From the IMG/VR virus record IMGVR_UViG_3300044641_010328, positions 26,979-90,978 of that record: 64,000 bases of DNA; one strand, written 5' to 3'. A model generated the notes under the pieces. It saw only the letters and a list, made by a program, of their open reading frames with translations, did not search any database and was not told the origin of the DNA. Source of the stretch: a virus. Shown piece by piece: positions 39,393 to 49,400 of this stretch. Each line of letters starts with the position of its first letter. The stretch's first letter is position 1. Position numbers and translations under genes: made by a program.

Positions 39393-40211
39393 TCAAGAGT
39401 CGATTAGATCATTGAAAGCATCATCAAGTGACTTGAAAGTCTTCTTGGATGTATTTGCAGGCGTCTTGGCCGGAGGAGGAGAATCATCCTCATCAGCAAC
39501 TGCAGCAACCTTGCTATCAGATCCGCCGCGCTGCGTGCCATCAGACTCAGTCGGCATGCCACCCTCAACCCAGTCATTCACGATCTTCGAGAGCTCATCG
39601 TAAGACTTGAGTTCAAACATCTTGTTGACGTCTGGGATGTTGTCAATCCACTGCTTTGCAGTGGCTGTATTAGGAGCAAGAGTGCTAGCCTTGCCGCGAG
39701 GCATCACCTCAGTCTCAGCAAACTTCTTGCCCTGCGGCTTGTAGCACTTGACCTTCACATCGCGACCGCTCTCGGGATCGGTGATGTCACCGTAATCCTC
39801 GTCGAGCATGATGCCGAGAAGCGCCTGGTAGACCTGCTTTCCGAAGCCCCAGATCTGGACGCCCTTGTCCTCCTCGCCGCGTACCACGACAGCAGCATAG
39901 CAGCGCATCTTCGGGTAGAGCTTCTTGGCAAGCTCGTAGGAATCCTTGGTGCCCTCAGCACGGAGCTTTGTGATTAGCTCCTGGATCGGATCAGGCTTAC
40001 CGAACTGGTTCGGTGTAAGAAGGCCTGGGTTGTTGCCGATGTTGTAATAGAACCAGAGCTCCTTGAAGGGCTGGCCGTCGTTGTTTGGGAAGGAGAGAAG
40101 TCGAACAGTGTACTCTTCTCCTTCCTTCGGCTTCCAGGAGGTAGAGGACTTCTTCGTGTTTCCAGAAAGGTTGTCGAGACGCTTGCGAATAGCGTCGAAG
40201 TTAATTGCCAT
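39393..40211 (-). CDS. single-stranded DNA-binding protein (gp32-like)
   Basis: A 272-residue relative of T4 gp32. It starts with the basic N-terminal cooperativity segment FDAIRKRLDNLSGNTKKSS. The OB-type core contains YTVRLLSFPNNDGQPFKELW and LYPKMRCYAAVVVRGEED, then GKQVYQALLGIMLDEDYGDI and VKCYKPQGKKFAETEVMPR. The end is an acidic tail (DDSPPPAKT ... FNDLIDS) that in gp32 contacts other replication proteins. The zinc-binding residues of T4 gp32 are not evident. It is preceded by a 115-base gap and followed by a hairpin. Confidence 0.92.
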   Translation of the reverse strand: MAINFDAIRKRLDNLSGNTKKSSTSWKPKEGEEYTVRLLSFPNNDGQPFKELWFYYNIGNNPGLLTPNQFGKPDPIQELITKLRAEGTKDSYELAKKLYPKMRCYAAVVVRGEEDKGVQIWGFGKQVYQALLGIMLDEDYGDITDPESGRDVKVKCYKPQGKKFAETEVMPRGKASTLAPNTATAKQWIDNIPDVNKMFELKSYDELSKIVNDWVEGGMPTESDGTQRGGSDSKVAAVADEDDSPPPAKTPANTSKKTFKSLDDAFNDLIDS

Positions 40212-40290
40212 TTTTTCTTTCCTTTAATGTTTAATGTGCAACTTACAAATTTTAAGTCTCTAGAGAATTCTAGTGGCTTGTCGTTGTAAG

Positions 40291-40318
40291 CTCACACCCC
40301 AATCATAGACTGGGGAGC
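40291..40318 (-). other. weak hairpin after the 450-codon gene
   Basis: CCCCA (40301-40297) and TGGGG (40315-40311), with outer CTC/GAG pairs, form an interrupted stem just after the stop at 40327. There is no following T run. The 115-base gap 40212-40326 otherwise holds the leader of the ssDNA-binding protein gene (AAAGGAAAG before the ATG) and the palindrome-like CTAGAATTCTCTAG. No clear promoter was found. Confidence 0.35.
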
Positions 40319-40326
40319 GAGAGTTT

Positions 40327-41679
40327 TCATGGTTTTGGCTTAGAATTTTTTACTGGATCAACCAGGTATTCACTTCCGGCAGCCTTTGCCATGGTAGAGT
40401 AAAATTTCTTTGGATCCTTGGGACCTTGCATGGGACCAGTGTATCCTGCAACACCGGCTGTCGTGCTCATCTCGTTAGCACGAAGCTTCTTGCGACGCTT
40501 GCGCTCAGCAAGAACGTCTGGGAACGGAGCTGCGGAGACCCCAACCATGTAAGAGGATATGGAAGTGTGAGCAAGCGCAAGGTTTCCAATGAAATTTGAA
40601 ACCAAGTTCATCTTTCCAAGCGTCTCCTCAGTGAGACCAAAAAGCTTTCCAAGAGACCTCAGAGTCTCCTCAGCTTCCCTGATTGCCTGGTTATACTGCG
40701 ATGAGAATGTCATAAGCGCATCGACTATCTTCTCGCCTGTCGGGTCAGCACTGGGCCCAAGCCCTGAGATTGTAACTAGCGCAACGTCTATAACAGTGTC
40801 AACCAGCGCTAGTCCCGGGACTAGATCCAGCGGGATGCTCGTGATAAGATTCGACAGGAAGCTATAGCACTTCATTGCAATCTTTATTGTCATATCCTGG
40901 ATAACAGCCCTGTCAGCATTTGATGGAATGCTCAGAGCCTCAAACTTTGCTTCATTTTTTGCAGGATCCTCAAGCATGTCAATATCAGCACCAAGCTTAT
41001 TGAACATACCTGTTAGCGTGGCAGCAGACTCTTCTATGTTCTTAAAATCTTGAAATGCGTGATACCCGTAGTAGACGTCTCCAGCAGTTCTGACAAACGG
41101 AGCGATTACGCTCAATCCTGTCATTACCTTGCTCATGAAGCCGTCCTGCTTCTCTTCTTCCGGAGGCGCTGTGAGAACCGGGCTGTCTGTAGAGACCTGG
41201 GCTCCAATAGCCGCAAGCTTTTGACGAGTATCCTCGGATCCTCGCTTCAAGAAGTCAACAATGTCTGAGTTTGGTATGTTTTCAACAAACTCATTGAGCA
41301 CCTTCTCATACAGACGAGCTCTCATGTGAATTTCATCATCATCTCCGCGTAGAGATTCTGATATTGGTGTTGTGTTTAGAAAGTGTCTCATGTTATTTAT
41401 CTTTCTAGGTAAATATCTTCTGTCTGATACTTTTTTATCCACAATTGCGTTGATGTTCACCTGATCATCAGGAAGCTCTTCATCGACATTGTGTCGTCCC
41501 ATTGAGATCGATGCCATCGTGTCTGCTGAGGTGCTCATGCCGCCGGTCGACCGAAAGGGCTTCGGGACGAAAGGTCTTGCAAGGCGCGAAAGCGAAGTAT
41601 CTGCACCACCAAATCCGCCTGCGGCTGATGGTGCAGTAAATCTTCCTGATCTTTGGGTTCCGTCTGGTTTTCTGCTCAC
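40327..41679 (-). CDS. unknown protein with hydrophobic helices (450 aa)
   Basis: Function unknown. The N-terminal 60 residues are Gly/Ser/Arg-rich and disordered. A helical region follows with YEKVLNEFVENIPNSDIVDF, then hydrophobic stretches at about 180-200 (KVMTGLSVIAPFVRTAGDVY) and 285-315 (SNLITSIPLDLVPGLALVDT), then a long helical domain and a basic end. It could be a virion protein that interacts with membrane during DNA ejection, but nothing decisive is seen. It lies between the HD-domain gene and the ssDNA-binding protein gene. Confidence 0.65.
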   Translation of the reverse strand: MSRKPDGTQRSGRFTAPSAAGGFGGADTSLSRLARPFVPKPFRSTGGMSTSADTMASISMGRHNVDEELPDDQVNINAIVDKKVSDRRYLPRKINNMRHFLNTTPISESLRGDDDEIHMRARLYEKVLNEFVENIPNSDIVDFLKRGSEDTRQKLAAIGAQVSTDSPVLTAPPEEEKQDGFMSKVMTGLSVIAPFVRTAGDVYYGYHAFQDFKNIEESAATLTGMFNKLGADIDMLEDPAKNEAKFEALSIPSNADRAVIQDMTIKIAMKCYSFLSNLITSIPLDLVPGLALVDTVIDVALVTISGLGPSADPTGEKIVDALMTFSSQYNQAIREAEETLRSLGKLFGLTEETLGKMNLVSNFIGNLALAHTSISSYMVGVSAAPFPDVLAERKRRKKLRANEMSTTAGVAGYTGPMQGPKDPKKFYSTMAKAAGSEYLVDPVKNSKPKP

Positions 41680-41683
41680 TTAT

Positions 41684-42280
41684 CTAATTATCACACGGCC
41701 CACAAACATCCTGCATACTAGTGATTCGTATTGCAGTCTGCAAGAGCGTCATGAGAGGTGACTCATTTCCGACATAGAACTTGTTCTCGTCGTACGCGCT
41801 TGACTGCGCAACAATTGCCATCCATTCATCCTGCGTAAGCGCCACACCCGCAGATTGCAGCATGTAGAGACCCCTGTGCGTGTGAGTCATGCGCTTGATG
41901 TCTGGGTTGTACACGTAATTGATACCCCTCTCAATGTGCCAGGAAGAAGTCTGTGGAAGGAAAAAGTCTCCTGTCTCATCCCCCATTCTTCCAATGTCAT
42001 GCAGCAGAGACACAATGATAACAGACTCAATTGAGATTTCTAGGCTCGAAAAAGCTGCCATGTTGCAAAGATCTCTTGCGTTTGCAAATGTCTGGAGGCT
42101 TCTCTTAACGAGTCCTCCCGGCGCAGCGGATCTCTTGTTAGATCGATCATGGCCTGGAGCGGTAGCAATTCTGTCGCCGTATTCGTCTAGAAATTTTTCA
42201 ATTCTATCCTTGCGACTTGACACCTTTAGCAGGATCTTTCTAAACTTCTCAAAATTTTCAATAATCTCTGATTCACTCAC
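41684..42280 (-). CDS. HD-domain protein, first metal His replaced (198 aa)
   Basis: An HD-superfamily fold: LLHDIGRMG (H94, D95) is the central HD pair, with HIERGINYVYN and QSSAYDENKF on following helices. In related phage HD proteins the first motif reads PGGLVDHSLRV. Here it is PGGLVKRSLQT (55-63), so the first metal-ligand His is Lys or Arg, and catalysis may be altered or lost. Typical substrates of the family are nucleotides. It starts with GTG at 42280 and overlaps the stop of the mini-polymerase gene by 8 bases. Confidence 0.75.
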   Translation of the reverse strand: MSESEIIENFEKFRKILLKVSSRKDRIEKFLDEYGDRIATAPGHDRSNKRSAAPGGLVKRSLQTFANARDLCNMAAFSSLEISIESVIIVSLLHDIGRMGDETGDFFLPQTSSWHIERGINYVYNPDIKRMTHTHRGLYMLQSAGVALTQDEWMAIVAQSSAYDENKFYVGNESPLMTLLQTAIRITSMQDVCGPCDN

Positions 42281-43406
42281 CGCTAAATCTCCTTATTTTT
42301 ACTGGAAGAAATTGATCAATTATTTTCACAAAAAGCCCATCTTTACACACCTTTTCAAGGTGAGACAAATAGCTGTTTTTGACATCAATTACGAGAGCAT
42401 CGTGAATCAGGTAGACGGGCTTTGCAAAATCCCGATCAACGCTGTCTAGCAGCCAGCTGAATCCATGACAAGCAACATCAACTGCTGATGATTGCACGTG
42501 GTGGCTTATTCTTGCGTTTGTGTCTCCTAGCGGACGTCCAAAAGCGTTTGCAAATGAGTCCATGCCCTTGAGCTTGTCATCTAGCTCTGCAACCCTTAAA
42601 AGCGCGCGAACCGACTGATATACAGATATCGCATCAGGAATGTCCTGATATCTCAAAGCAAAATTCCTTTGTGACATGCCGTAGATCGCAGCTAGGGTCG
42701 CCTCCTTGATCACGCTTCTTCCGACGCTTGCAGCACCCGATTTCGAAGATATCCACTCGTATGTGTCTCCTTGGCCAACGTTGAGGCCTGATATCCACGC
42801 GAGAACACGCGCTTCAAGCGCATTGAAATCGACCTCGACGAGAGTTCCATCATCCCATCTTGAAACAATATTTCGACGCAAATCCTTCTGGAGTGTTAAG
42901 ATCTTAGGTCCCGCAACAATGCTCATTCTTCCGGTAGATGAATGAGCATTGTCATACTCAGGCACCCTGACAAATCCCTTTTCATCAGGAATGAAATCAT
43001 GCGACACAAGCTCATCATTTGAGACTCTTCCCTGAACTAATCTGTCAATCAGGCCCTGCTGAACCTGGAAGTGAGTTAAAAAGTATTGTGTCCGTTCTTT
43101 TGTGAGAAAGTTGACTGTCGACTCAACTTGCTGCGTCAGGAACTTAGTGTAGTCTTTCTTTGAGAGTATTCTAGACCACGCAGGATTGTCTGTGTGCTTC
43201 ATCCAGAACGCAGCCTGTGGTACATCAGGGTGAAGAACAATCTGTTCTCCAGCAGCTTCTGACGCTGCTAGGACACATCCTTTTCTTACAGCTCTCGGTC
43301 GCAAGAACCAGTCGCAGTCATCTGCAGATCCAGTCTCAATTTTTTCATCGTGCCACACGAAGCTGGCAGTTGAACCTGTGATTCTTGAATCAAAAAATAT
43401 ACGCAC
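42273..43406 (-). CDS. compact family A (PolA-like) DNA polymerase (377 aa)
   Basis: Only 377 residues, but the palm and fingers motifs of Pol I are in the right order: STGRMSIVAGPKILTLQ (157-173), motif A LVEVDFNALEARVLAW (D193), motif B GRSVIKEATLAAIYGMS (R230, K234, Y242), SHHVQSSAVDVA (matching the IQGTAAD region), and motif C VYLIHDALVID (H335, D336, with Ala in place of Glu in HDE). Both catalytic Asp residues remain. No 3'-5' exonuclease domain fits in the short N-terminus. It is therefore probably an accessory or repair polymerase beside the DnaE at 15056-18613. It starts with GTG without a clear ribosome-binding site. Confidence 0.85.
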   Translation of the reverse strand: MRIFFDSRITGSTASFVWHDEKIETGSADDCDWFLRPRAVRKGCVLAASEAAGEQIVLHPDVPQAAFWMKHTDNPAWSRILSKKDYTKFLTQQVESTVNFLTKERTQYFLTHFQVQQGLIDRLVQGRVSNDELVSHDFIPDEKGFVRVPEYDNAHSSTGRMSIVAGPKILTLQKDLRRNIVSRWDDGTLVEVDFNALEARVLAWISGLNVGQGDTYEWISSKSGAASVGRSVIKEATLAAIYGMSQRNFALRYQDIPDAISVYQSVRALLRVAELDDKLKGMDSFANAFGRPLGDTNARISHHVQSSAVDVACHGFSWLLDSVDRDFAKPVYLIHDALVIDVKNSYLSHLEKVCKDGLFVKIIDQFLPVKIRRFSGE

Positions 43407-43437
43407 ACGTTATTATTCATGATTAAGAGCAGATTTA

Positions 43438-46188
43438 TCAACTGCCCGTAACTGTCTTCTTGAGCTCGTCTAGCTGTCTGGCAACTGATCTCATTGTTGC
43501 ATTGTTCGTAGGAATAAGAGTGGCTGAGGTTGTAAAAGATCCGGGACGAATGGAGTGAGATACACTCTGCACTGTGTATGAGTTGTCAAGCGTTGTCCCT
43601 GTCCCAAAGTCTACACAGTATGTCTGCCCTCTTGTGATGCAAGTATTTCCCGCCATGCTTAGCGTGATAGACGAAGGAATCACAAGAACATCATCGACCA
43701 GGTTTGCTGCTGAGCTGGCACCCGTGCTGGATCCCTGGGAGGAGTCCTGGAGGGCAGATAACAGATACCCCGAGCCTACATCAGACGCTGCTTGTGAACT
43801 ATATGATGCATTGGTCACCAGAGACCCTTCTGCCCCGATTAAGAGGTTTGGATATAGATTCATTGCAATCTGGCGTGCTACGTTCTTGTCCCTTAGAACA
43901 AGAGTTGCAAGATCTGGCGCACCTGGCTGTGTTTTTGATTTCTCAATAATTGTAAAAATGCTTGTGTCTACGTCACTTTCACTGAGCACCTTTGCAAATC
44001 CGTTCGAATTAATCATTGAAAAAATAATATTTCCAAGCTTATTGAAGCCGCCAGATCTATCATCGTAGATTACAATTCTTACTATCTTTTTGTCAAGAAT
44101 ATTGTTGCTTCTATCGTATGCATCAAGTGTATCAATTGTGCTTTTTACTCGAGGAGGAACAAACGCTGCATCAACGAAATTTATCTTCTTTCTCTTCAAT
44201 ATTCCTGAATTTCTAGCCTCGATCAGGGCCTCTGCATTTTTCATTGATTGGGCAATTGCCGCATCAAGCGCTTCAGAATCAGTCGATGTAGATTCGTTGA
44301 TGGTCTTGATAGCTTCATCCCGCTTTTGGAGAAGTGCAGCCATTCCAAAGAAATTTGATGCAGGATTGTTCACCTGCTTTAATATTGTCGAGAGTGCTGT
44401 CTCAGCGGAGGACCTTGCAGTGATGCCAGGTCCGTTTTTCTCCTTCTGAACAAGATCAGAAAGATATATTGGAAAATTTCCAATGTTCTCCTCAGCCATC
44501 TCACCGCACGCAGAGTTGAAGGAAAAGCAGTGTATCCGAACCTCTGCGACGTCAGGCTGACTAATCAATATTGGCTTAGCGACAAGCTGCGCTATTGCAT
44601 CATAAAGCGGAATGAGAGTCGGAGGAGATTCATTTGGAAAAGGCTCACCAAGTGCCGCGCTGACGTCACCCACAAATGCCCTAAGTGCTTCAGGAATGAA
44701 TACCTTGTGGTTGAACGTTCCAATACTACCGTACTCTGTTGCATCCGATTTGACAAAATTGACAGCAGCGCTTAACTCATCTGCGACTGCCTGGGGCTCT
44801 AGCTCTTGGACGTCTGTATTATTGAGCTTTCCTATAAGCTCGTTGAGTTTTGTTTGATCAATGATAGAATTTCTCGTAGAGATGCTCCTAATGTAATCAT
44901 ACAGGCTGTAGAAGTCCTCTGCCTTGACAAATCTGCTAGCAGAGGAAGCGTCAGATGTTGACATCTGAATTGTGGTGCCAACCCGAGTAAACTGCCTTGT
45001 TGATGAAGCATCATCAGTCCTTGATTTCTTTATGTTGATCAGCTGCTTGGCAAGCGTGAGCACCATTGCGTAAGGAACGAATCGACCGTTTGCAGACAAG
45101 ACCTTTGCAGACTTAGACACGAATGATCCCGTAGAAATCAAAGAGACAGAAATTGACATGCTGGTCGCGTCTCTCGTTGATAGCGAGACATTTTGTATTG
45201 CAAAGTTTTGAGTCACTCTCATCGCATTTAGGAGCTTCGCAAAAACGTTTCCGGTCATCTTATTGTTATCAGGATGCGACCATCCGTAGGTAATTCTAAA
45301 GTTTGTCGTGGGAAAAATCTCTGCAGACACAAGGGGCTCAATATCAGACAGCCTTGACCGATCATGAAGAATCATTTTGAGGTCAACTTTTGTCTGCGCA
45401 TAAAGGGAGCCTCCAACTCCCGTTTGCTGTATGTTTGCGCTCTCTATTGTCAAGAGAGGAACCAGCGGATCCAGTATTGTGACTCCTCTGTCGCTGATTG
45501 CGCTTGCAGCGTTCATGTTTGCTGTTGAATCAGCAAGCGTTTGGGGCATTGAAAATATTTCCATGCCCGCGACGTCAAATCCAAACTTTGTAGTCATGTC
45601 TGACGCGATGTATCCGCTCGTAATTCCTGCTGCCAGGCTAGACTCTACGCTCATGGGACGAAATCCCAAGAATCTCAGTGCGCTAAGCTGACCATTCCCA
45701 GCAGCGTCTTGTGGGTATGTAATTCTGACGTCAAAGTAGGGTGCACACAGGGACATCTCTATGGGCGGAATCATGCTGCAAAACAGCGCAGATATGTCTG
45801 TCAGAGAAGTGCTGTAGTCAACCTTTGATTGCGCTGCGTGCTGAACTAGTGAGATCGACTTTTTGCTCGCTCCTTCTCCATTTGCAGGTCTCATGCTAGA
45901 AAATGGATCAATTTTTTCCATTCTAAGCTTCGCATCTATGGTGCCTAGCGGACCCACGAGTGCCAGAGCTGTGTCGGCATCGGGAATTGGTTCTGAATTT
46001 CCAAGAAGCTTTTCGCAGACTCTGGCATCTTCAGTTGTTGATCCCCCAGCTGCCGCTGTGACAGCCACTTTTGCATCGAGCAAGTCCGACAGAGATGCAA
46101 ATGAAGCATAGGATAATATGCTATTTGCAGACTCTCTAAGCTCAGTATATGTTGAAATATTTTCTGGTAGTTGAGAAATTCCAGCCAT
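43438..46188 (-). CDS. large baseplate/hub-like structural protein (916 aa)
   Basis: A structural protein of 916 residues. A central part (about 270-345: TKVDLKMILHDRSRLSDIEP, then TTNFRITYGWSHP) resembles domains of other contractile-tail baseplate proteins. The C-terminus, with GNTCITRGQTYCVDFGTGTT followed by YTVQSVSHSIRPGSFTTSAT, has the look of a gp27/gpD-like hub barrel. Position directly after a LysM wedge protein and a 1205-residue tail protein supports a baseplate role. The precise T4 counterpart is not clear from sequence. The following gene is the mini-polymerase, so it closes the tail module. Confidence 0.7.
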   Translation of the reverse strand: MAGISQLPENISTYTELRESANSILSYASFASLSDLLDAKVAVTAAAGGSTTEDARVCEKLLGNSEPIPDADTALALVGPLGTIDAKLRMEKIDPFSSMRPANGEGASKKSISLVQHAAQSKVDYSTSLTDISALFCSMIPPIEMSLCAPYFDVRITYPQDAAGNGQLSALRFLGFRPMSVESSLAAGITSGYIASDMTTKFGFDVAGMEIFSMPQTLADSTANMNAASAISDRGVTILDPLVPLLTIESANIQQTGVGGSLYAQTKVDLKMILHDRSRLSDIEPLVSAEIFPTTNFRITYGWSHPDNNKMTGNVFAKLLNAMRVTQNFAIQNVSLSTRDATSMSISVSLISTGSFVSKSAKVLSANGRFVPYAMVLTLAKQLINIKKSRTDDASSTRQFTRVGTTIQMSTSDASSASRFVKAEDFYSLYDYIRSISTRNSIIDQTKLNELIGKLNNTDVQELEPQAVADELSAAVNFVKSDATEYGSIGTFNHKVFIPEALRAFVGDVSAALGEPFPNESPPTLIPLYDAIAQLVAKPILISQPDVAEVRIHCFSFNSACGEMAEENIGNFPIYLSDLVQKEKNGPGITARSSAETALSTILKQVNNPASNFFGMAALLQKRDEAIKTINESTSTDSEALDAAIAQSMKNAEALIEARNSGILKRKKINFVDAAFVPPRVKSTIDTLDAYDRSNNILDKKIVRIVIYDDRSGGFNKLGNIIFSMINSNGFAKVLSESDVDTSIFTIIEKSKTQPGAPDLATLVLRDKNVARQIAMNLYPNLLIGAEGSLVTNASYSSQAASDVGSGYLLSALQDSSQGSSTGASSAANLVDDVLVIPSSITLSMAGNTCITRGQTYCVDFGTGTTLDNSYTVQSVSHSIRPGSFTTSATLIPTNNATMRSVARQLDELKKTVTGS

Positions 46189-46193
46189 GCCCG

Positions 46194-46487
46194 CTACCTC
46201 AACAGTGAGTAGACCTGATTTAGGTCATTTGGAACTCTAAGGACTGTTCCCGCTGGGCACTGTGCTGCCCATCCAACACCAGATGCAGCTGCTATTACCC
46301 ACCAAAGAGTTGAATCTCCGTAGGTTGTTGCAGCTATGTGATCCAGCCGCTGCTTTTCTGAGAGAGTTAGCACATTGTATCCTATTTGATTATTTTGTGC
46401 GGCAAAATACAGTCTTGAAGAAATGTCGGTTGTCGCTATGCGAGTCCCGTCAAGCCTTCTCACAAATGCGTATCTACTTGTTGCCAT
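46194..46487 (-). CDS. gp53-like baseplate wedge protein with LysM motif (97 aa)
   Basis: The segment LSEKQRLDHIAATTYGDSTLWWVIAAAS (about 43-70) followed by CPAGTVLRVPND is the LysM-like pattern of T4 gp53 and related wedge proteins (rldhIa-x-x-yGdstlWWvIa...Gt-x-LriP). The length of 97 residues is short for gp53 but usual for LysM-only versions. It starts 3 bases after the stop of the 1205-codon gene, with AGGTG as ribosome-binding site overlapping that stop. Confidence 0.8.
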   Translation of the reverse strand: MATSRYAFVRRLDGTRIATTDISSRLYFAAQNNQIGYNVLTLSEKQRLDHIAATTYGDSTLWWVIAAASGVGWAAQCPAGTVLRVPNDLNQVYSLLR

Positions 46488-46490
46488 TCA

Positions 46491-49400
46491 TCACCTGCTA
46501 ATCTTTGGACCTGGTGCGACCGCTGTCTCTGCAACGGCGCCGCCGTCTTTGAAGAGGCGCCTGCTGATCATACCGCCATCTGGCATTGGACTTCCAGCAG
46601 TGTCATGCATAATTTGTCCAACGTTGTAGATTGGTGCACGATTGAAGCCGTTCGAGTCGAGACCAGGTGCAATATCGTGAATCGGGTTAAAAGTAATCTG
46701 AACTTTGCAAGCCATGGGCGCACGAGAGTTCCAGTCCATCTCCCACGCTGCTGTATCCATCCAGGTGAAGGTCATGTTCTTTATGACTCCAGCCAGCCCC
46801 TCACCCATTCTGTCCTCAAAGGCCTTTGTGATGGGGTTTAGATAGGGAGAAGTAAAAGTTCTTCCAATAGATCCTAAGAAATCTGCAAGAGGAAGATCAA
46901 CCGGGACATCCGCTTTGTCGGTAGCTGATGTCAAGATATTTGAAACAATGCTAGATGCCACGCCTGAAGCACCGCTTACCAGACCAAGAGATAGCAGCAT
47001 GCCAGGCATTGCAGCAATGTCTACAATTGATCCGGAATCAACGTAGAGATCTGCAGCAGAGACCTTACATTTGGAACCATTTATCTGATCTGACAGCGTG
47101 TAGTCATTTAGCTCTAGTTCGTAGACTGTTCCTGTTCTTCCCTCGTATCTCTCGATAGCGCGTACATTTATCGGGCGTCTGAGCCTAAGATTTTGAGTCT
47201 TGCCGTCGGGTCTAGTTACGATGTAAGGGGTTGATCGAGCCTTTAGAATAAGCTTGCTTCTAAGTCCGATGAACTCCCTATCAGCGCGAGAGGCATCCTC
47301 ATCAACCGACTCTTCTAGCAAGTACTTGTCCCGATTCTGGAAGAAGTTTTCTCTTTCTGTGTTTAGCAGCGGATTGACGAACCCATTTTTCAGATAATAT
47401 GCAGTAAGCTCTGCTCCAAAATCAGCAGCTGCCTGTGCAACCCCTGCAGCGAAAGGATCTTTGATCATAGAGATGTAGCTTGTCAACTCGAGCGGTGATG
47501 CAGTGTAGACCAGAAAAGGCAGAAGCCTTACGTCAAAGCTTGGCAATTTGCCGCCGGACGAGAGCTGAGTGGTGTTTGCAACGTTCTGGATGAATTGAGT
47601 TGCACCAGCAGCTAGATTATCTCCCGATGCTGGATATGAGGCACCAAAGGTATCATTTCCAACACCAAAAAGTTTAGCAAAATTATATCTGCTATAGTTC
47701 GTCTTCACAAGATCACCAACGCGCAACCTAACAACAGGAGTTCCTCCTGCTATCTGGCTAAACGGCTGTTCGAATCTGACAGTTTGTTTGCTTATTTTGC
47801 CAAACGGTGTCGAATCATCATTTGTCTGTGCTGTTCTGCCTCTTGTGTACTGCGGATATACAAGCGTCGTAAGCTTGTTGATCTTAAACCACATCTCATC
47901 AAAATCTTCTTTCGAGGTCGCGACGATGTTGAATGTGAGACCAATCGTCCTGGTTGTGCTAGAATAGTTCTGGACAGGATCTGCTCTACCGAATCCCTTT
48001 GTTTCAGTAAAATTGGCTGAAAATCCATCAGTAAGGCTTTCAAGGAAAGCGTGAAAAGCGACTATCTCATTTGTTCTGAGGTCTCTGAAATAGAAGGGCA
48101 CATACTCGGCAGAAAGCCTGTTCTCAATTATCCTTGCAACAATTGGAGGAATAACTCCTGAGTTTCTATTTATGCGCGCGTAGGTCTTGTCGTAGAGCGT
48201 AGATCCAAGCATTCCCTTGATGGGATTCGATCCCTTCTCAGCATCAAACATGTAATCAAGATCAAAGGTTGCTGCCATCGCCTCCACGGGCAATATGAAC
48301 AAGCTTGGCAGGCAGCTGTTTCTCCACGCGAGTGATGAATTGCTCAAAAGCCTACCATCACGTGACTTCATCTGCCTGGTCCCTGGCGCGTCTGGGTATT
48401 CATCCATTCCGTAAGGATTGGTGATTGAACCCGGGTCCTGCTCTGCCTCTGCTGTGGTAATTCCCTGAATGACCAAGCGCTGGTATCCGATCGATGCAAA
48501 CACATTGATGATCTTCACTGCCAGAGAGTCTTTCATGCTGAGAAGGCACGCAACAAAGTCAGACCCGTCGATCTCTGCGCCACTTCTGCCAATCGAGACA
48601 TTATTGAGAACTCTTGAGAATTCTGCCAGGCTTCTCAGTGCACTCTCAGATACAGCTCGCCAAAAACCCTGGCTCATTCCCATCGAAGAGCTAAAATAGG
48701 GTTTACCAAGATTTTTTGCAATATTCTCTATCTCTGATTTGTACTTTTCTGCCAGCTGCGGCGTGTCGTATTGAATTGGCTGGACTGATGTCTGTAGAGA
48801 TTTAAACCCAAAGCAAGAGTACAATCCCTCAGAAACACAGGACGTGTAGCTGTATATTCCGGTCTGGAACATGAAAGTCCTGATGAGGGCACGTGTCTTT
48901 GTCGTGACCTTGGACTTTACACTCGTTCCCATGTAATAGGGGCCTCGGAGCACGCTGTCATTGCTGACCTGAAGCTCCTGGATGTATGAATTTATGTTGA
49001 TTAGCTTGTTGTCAATGAATGAGCAAAGTCCTAGAATTGCTATTCCAGCCTGCAAGGACTGAATTCTCTCGCTTGCTGGCTTGCTCTGGCTTTCTCCAAA
49101 GGGCTGGTCTGGTGTGTGAGTGCTGCCACGCGTGCGTGAATATTCGGCCTCACTGGCTAGACGCTGCACCGCGTCGCCTCTTCCATCCAGGAAGCTGCTT
49201 CCGTCCGAATTCTCTGGTGCTCCAAAAGCGTCTCTAGCTCTAAAGGGCTCAACTGATGATTGCTGCTTATAGAGGCTAGGAAATCTTGCAAGCGTATTTG
49301 ATGTAACATCAGAAAATGCTTTTGATGGATCTTGTGCTTCACCCGGCGTCTCGGATTGATCCCAGCCGGCCGCCTTTAAGATCATGCTCCTTGCAATGTT

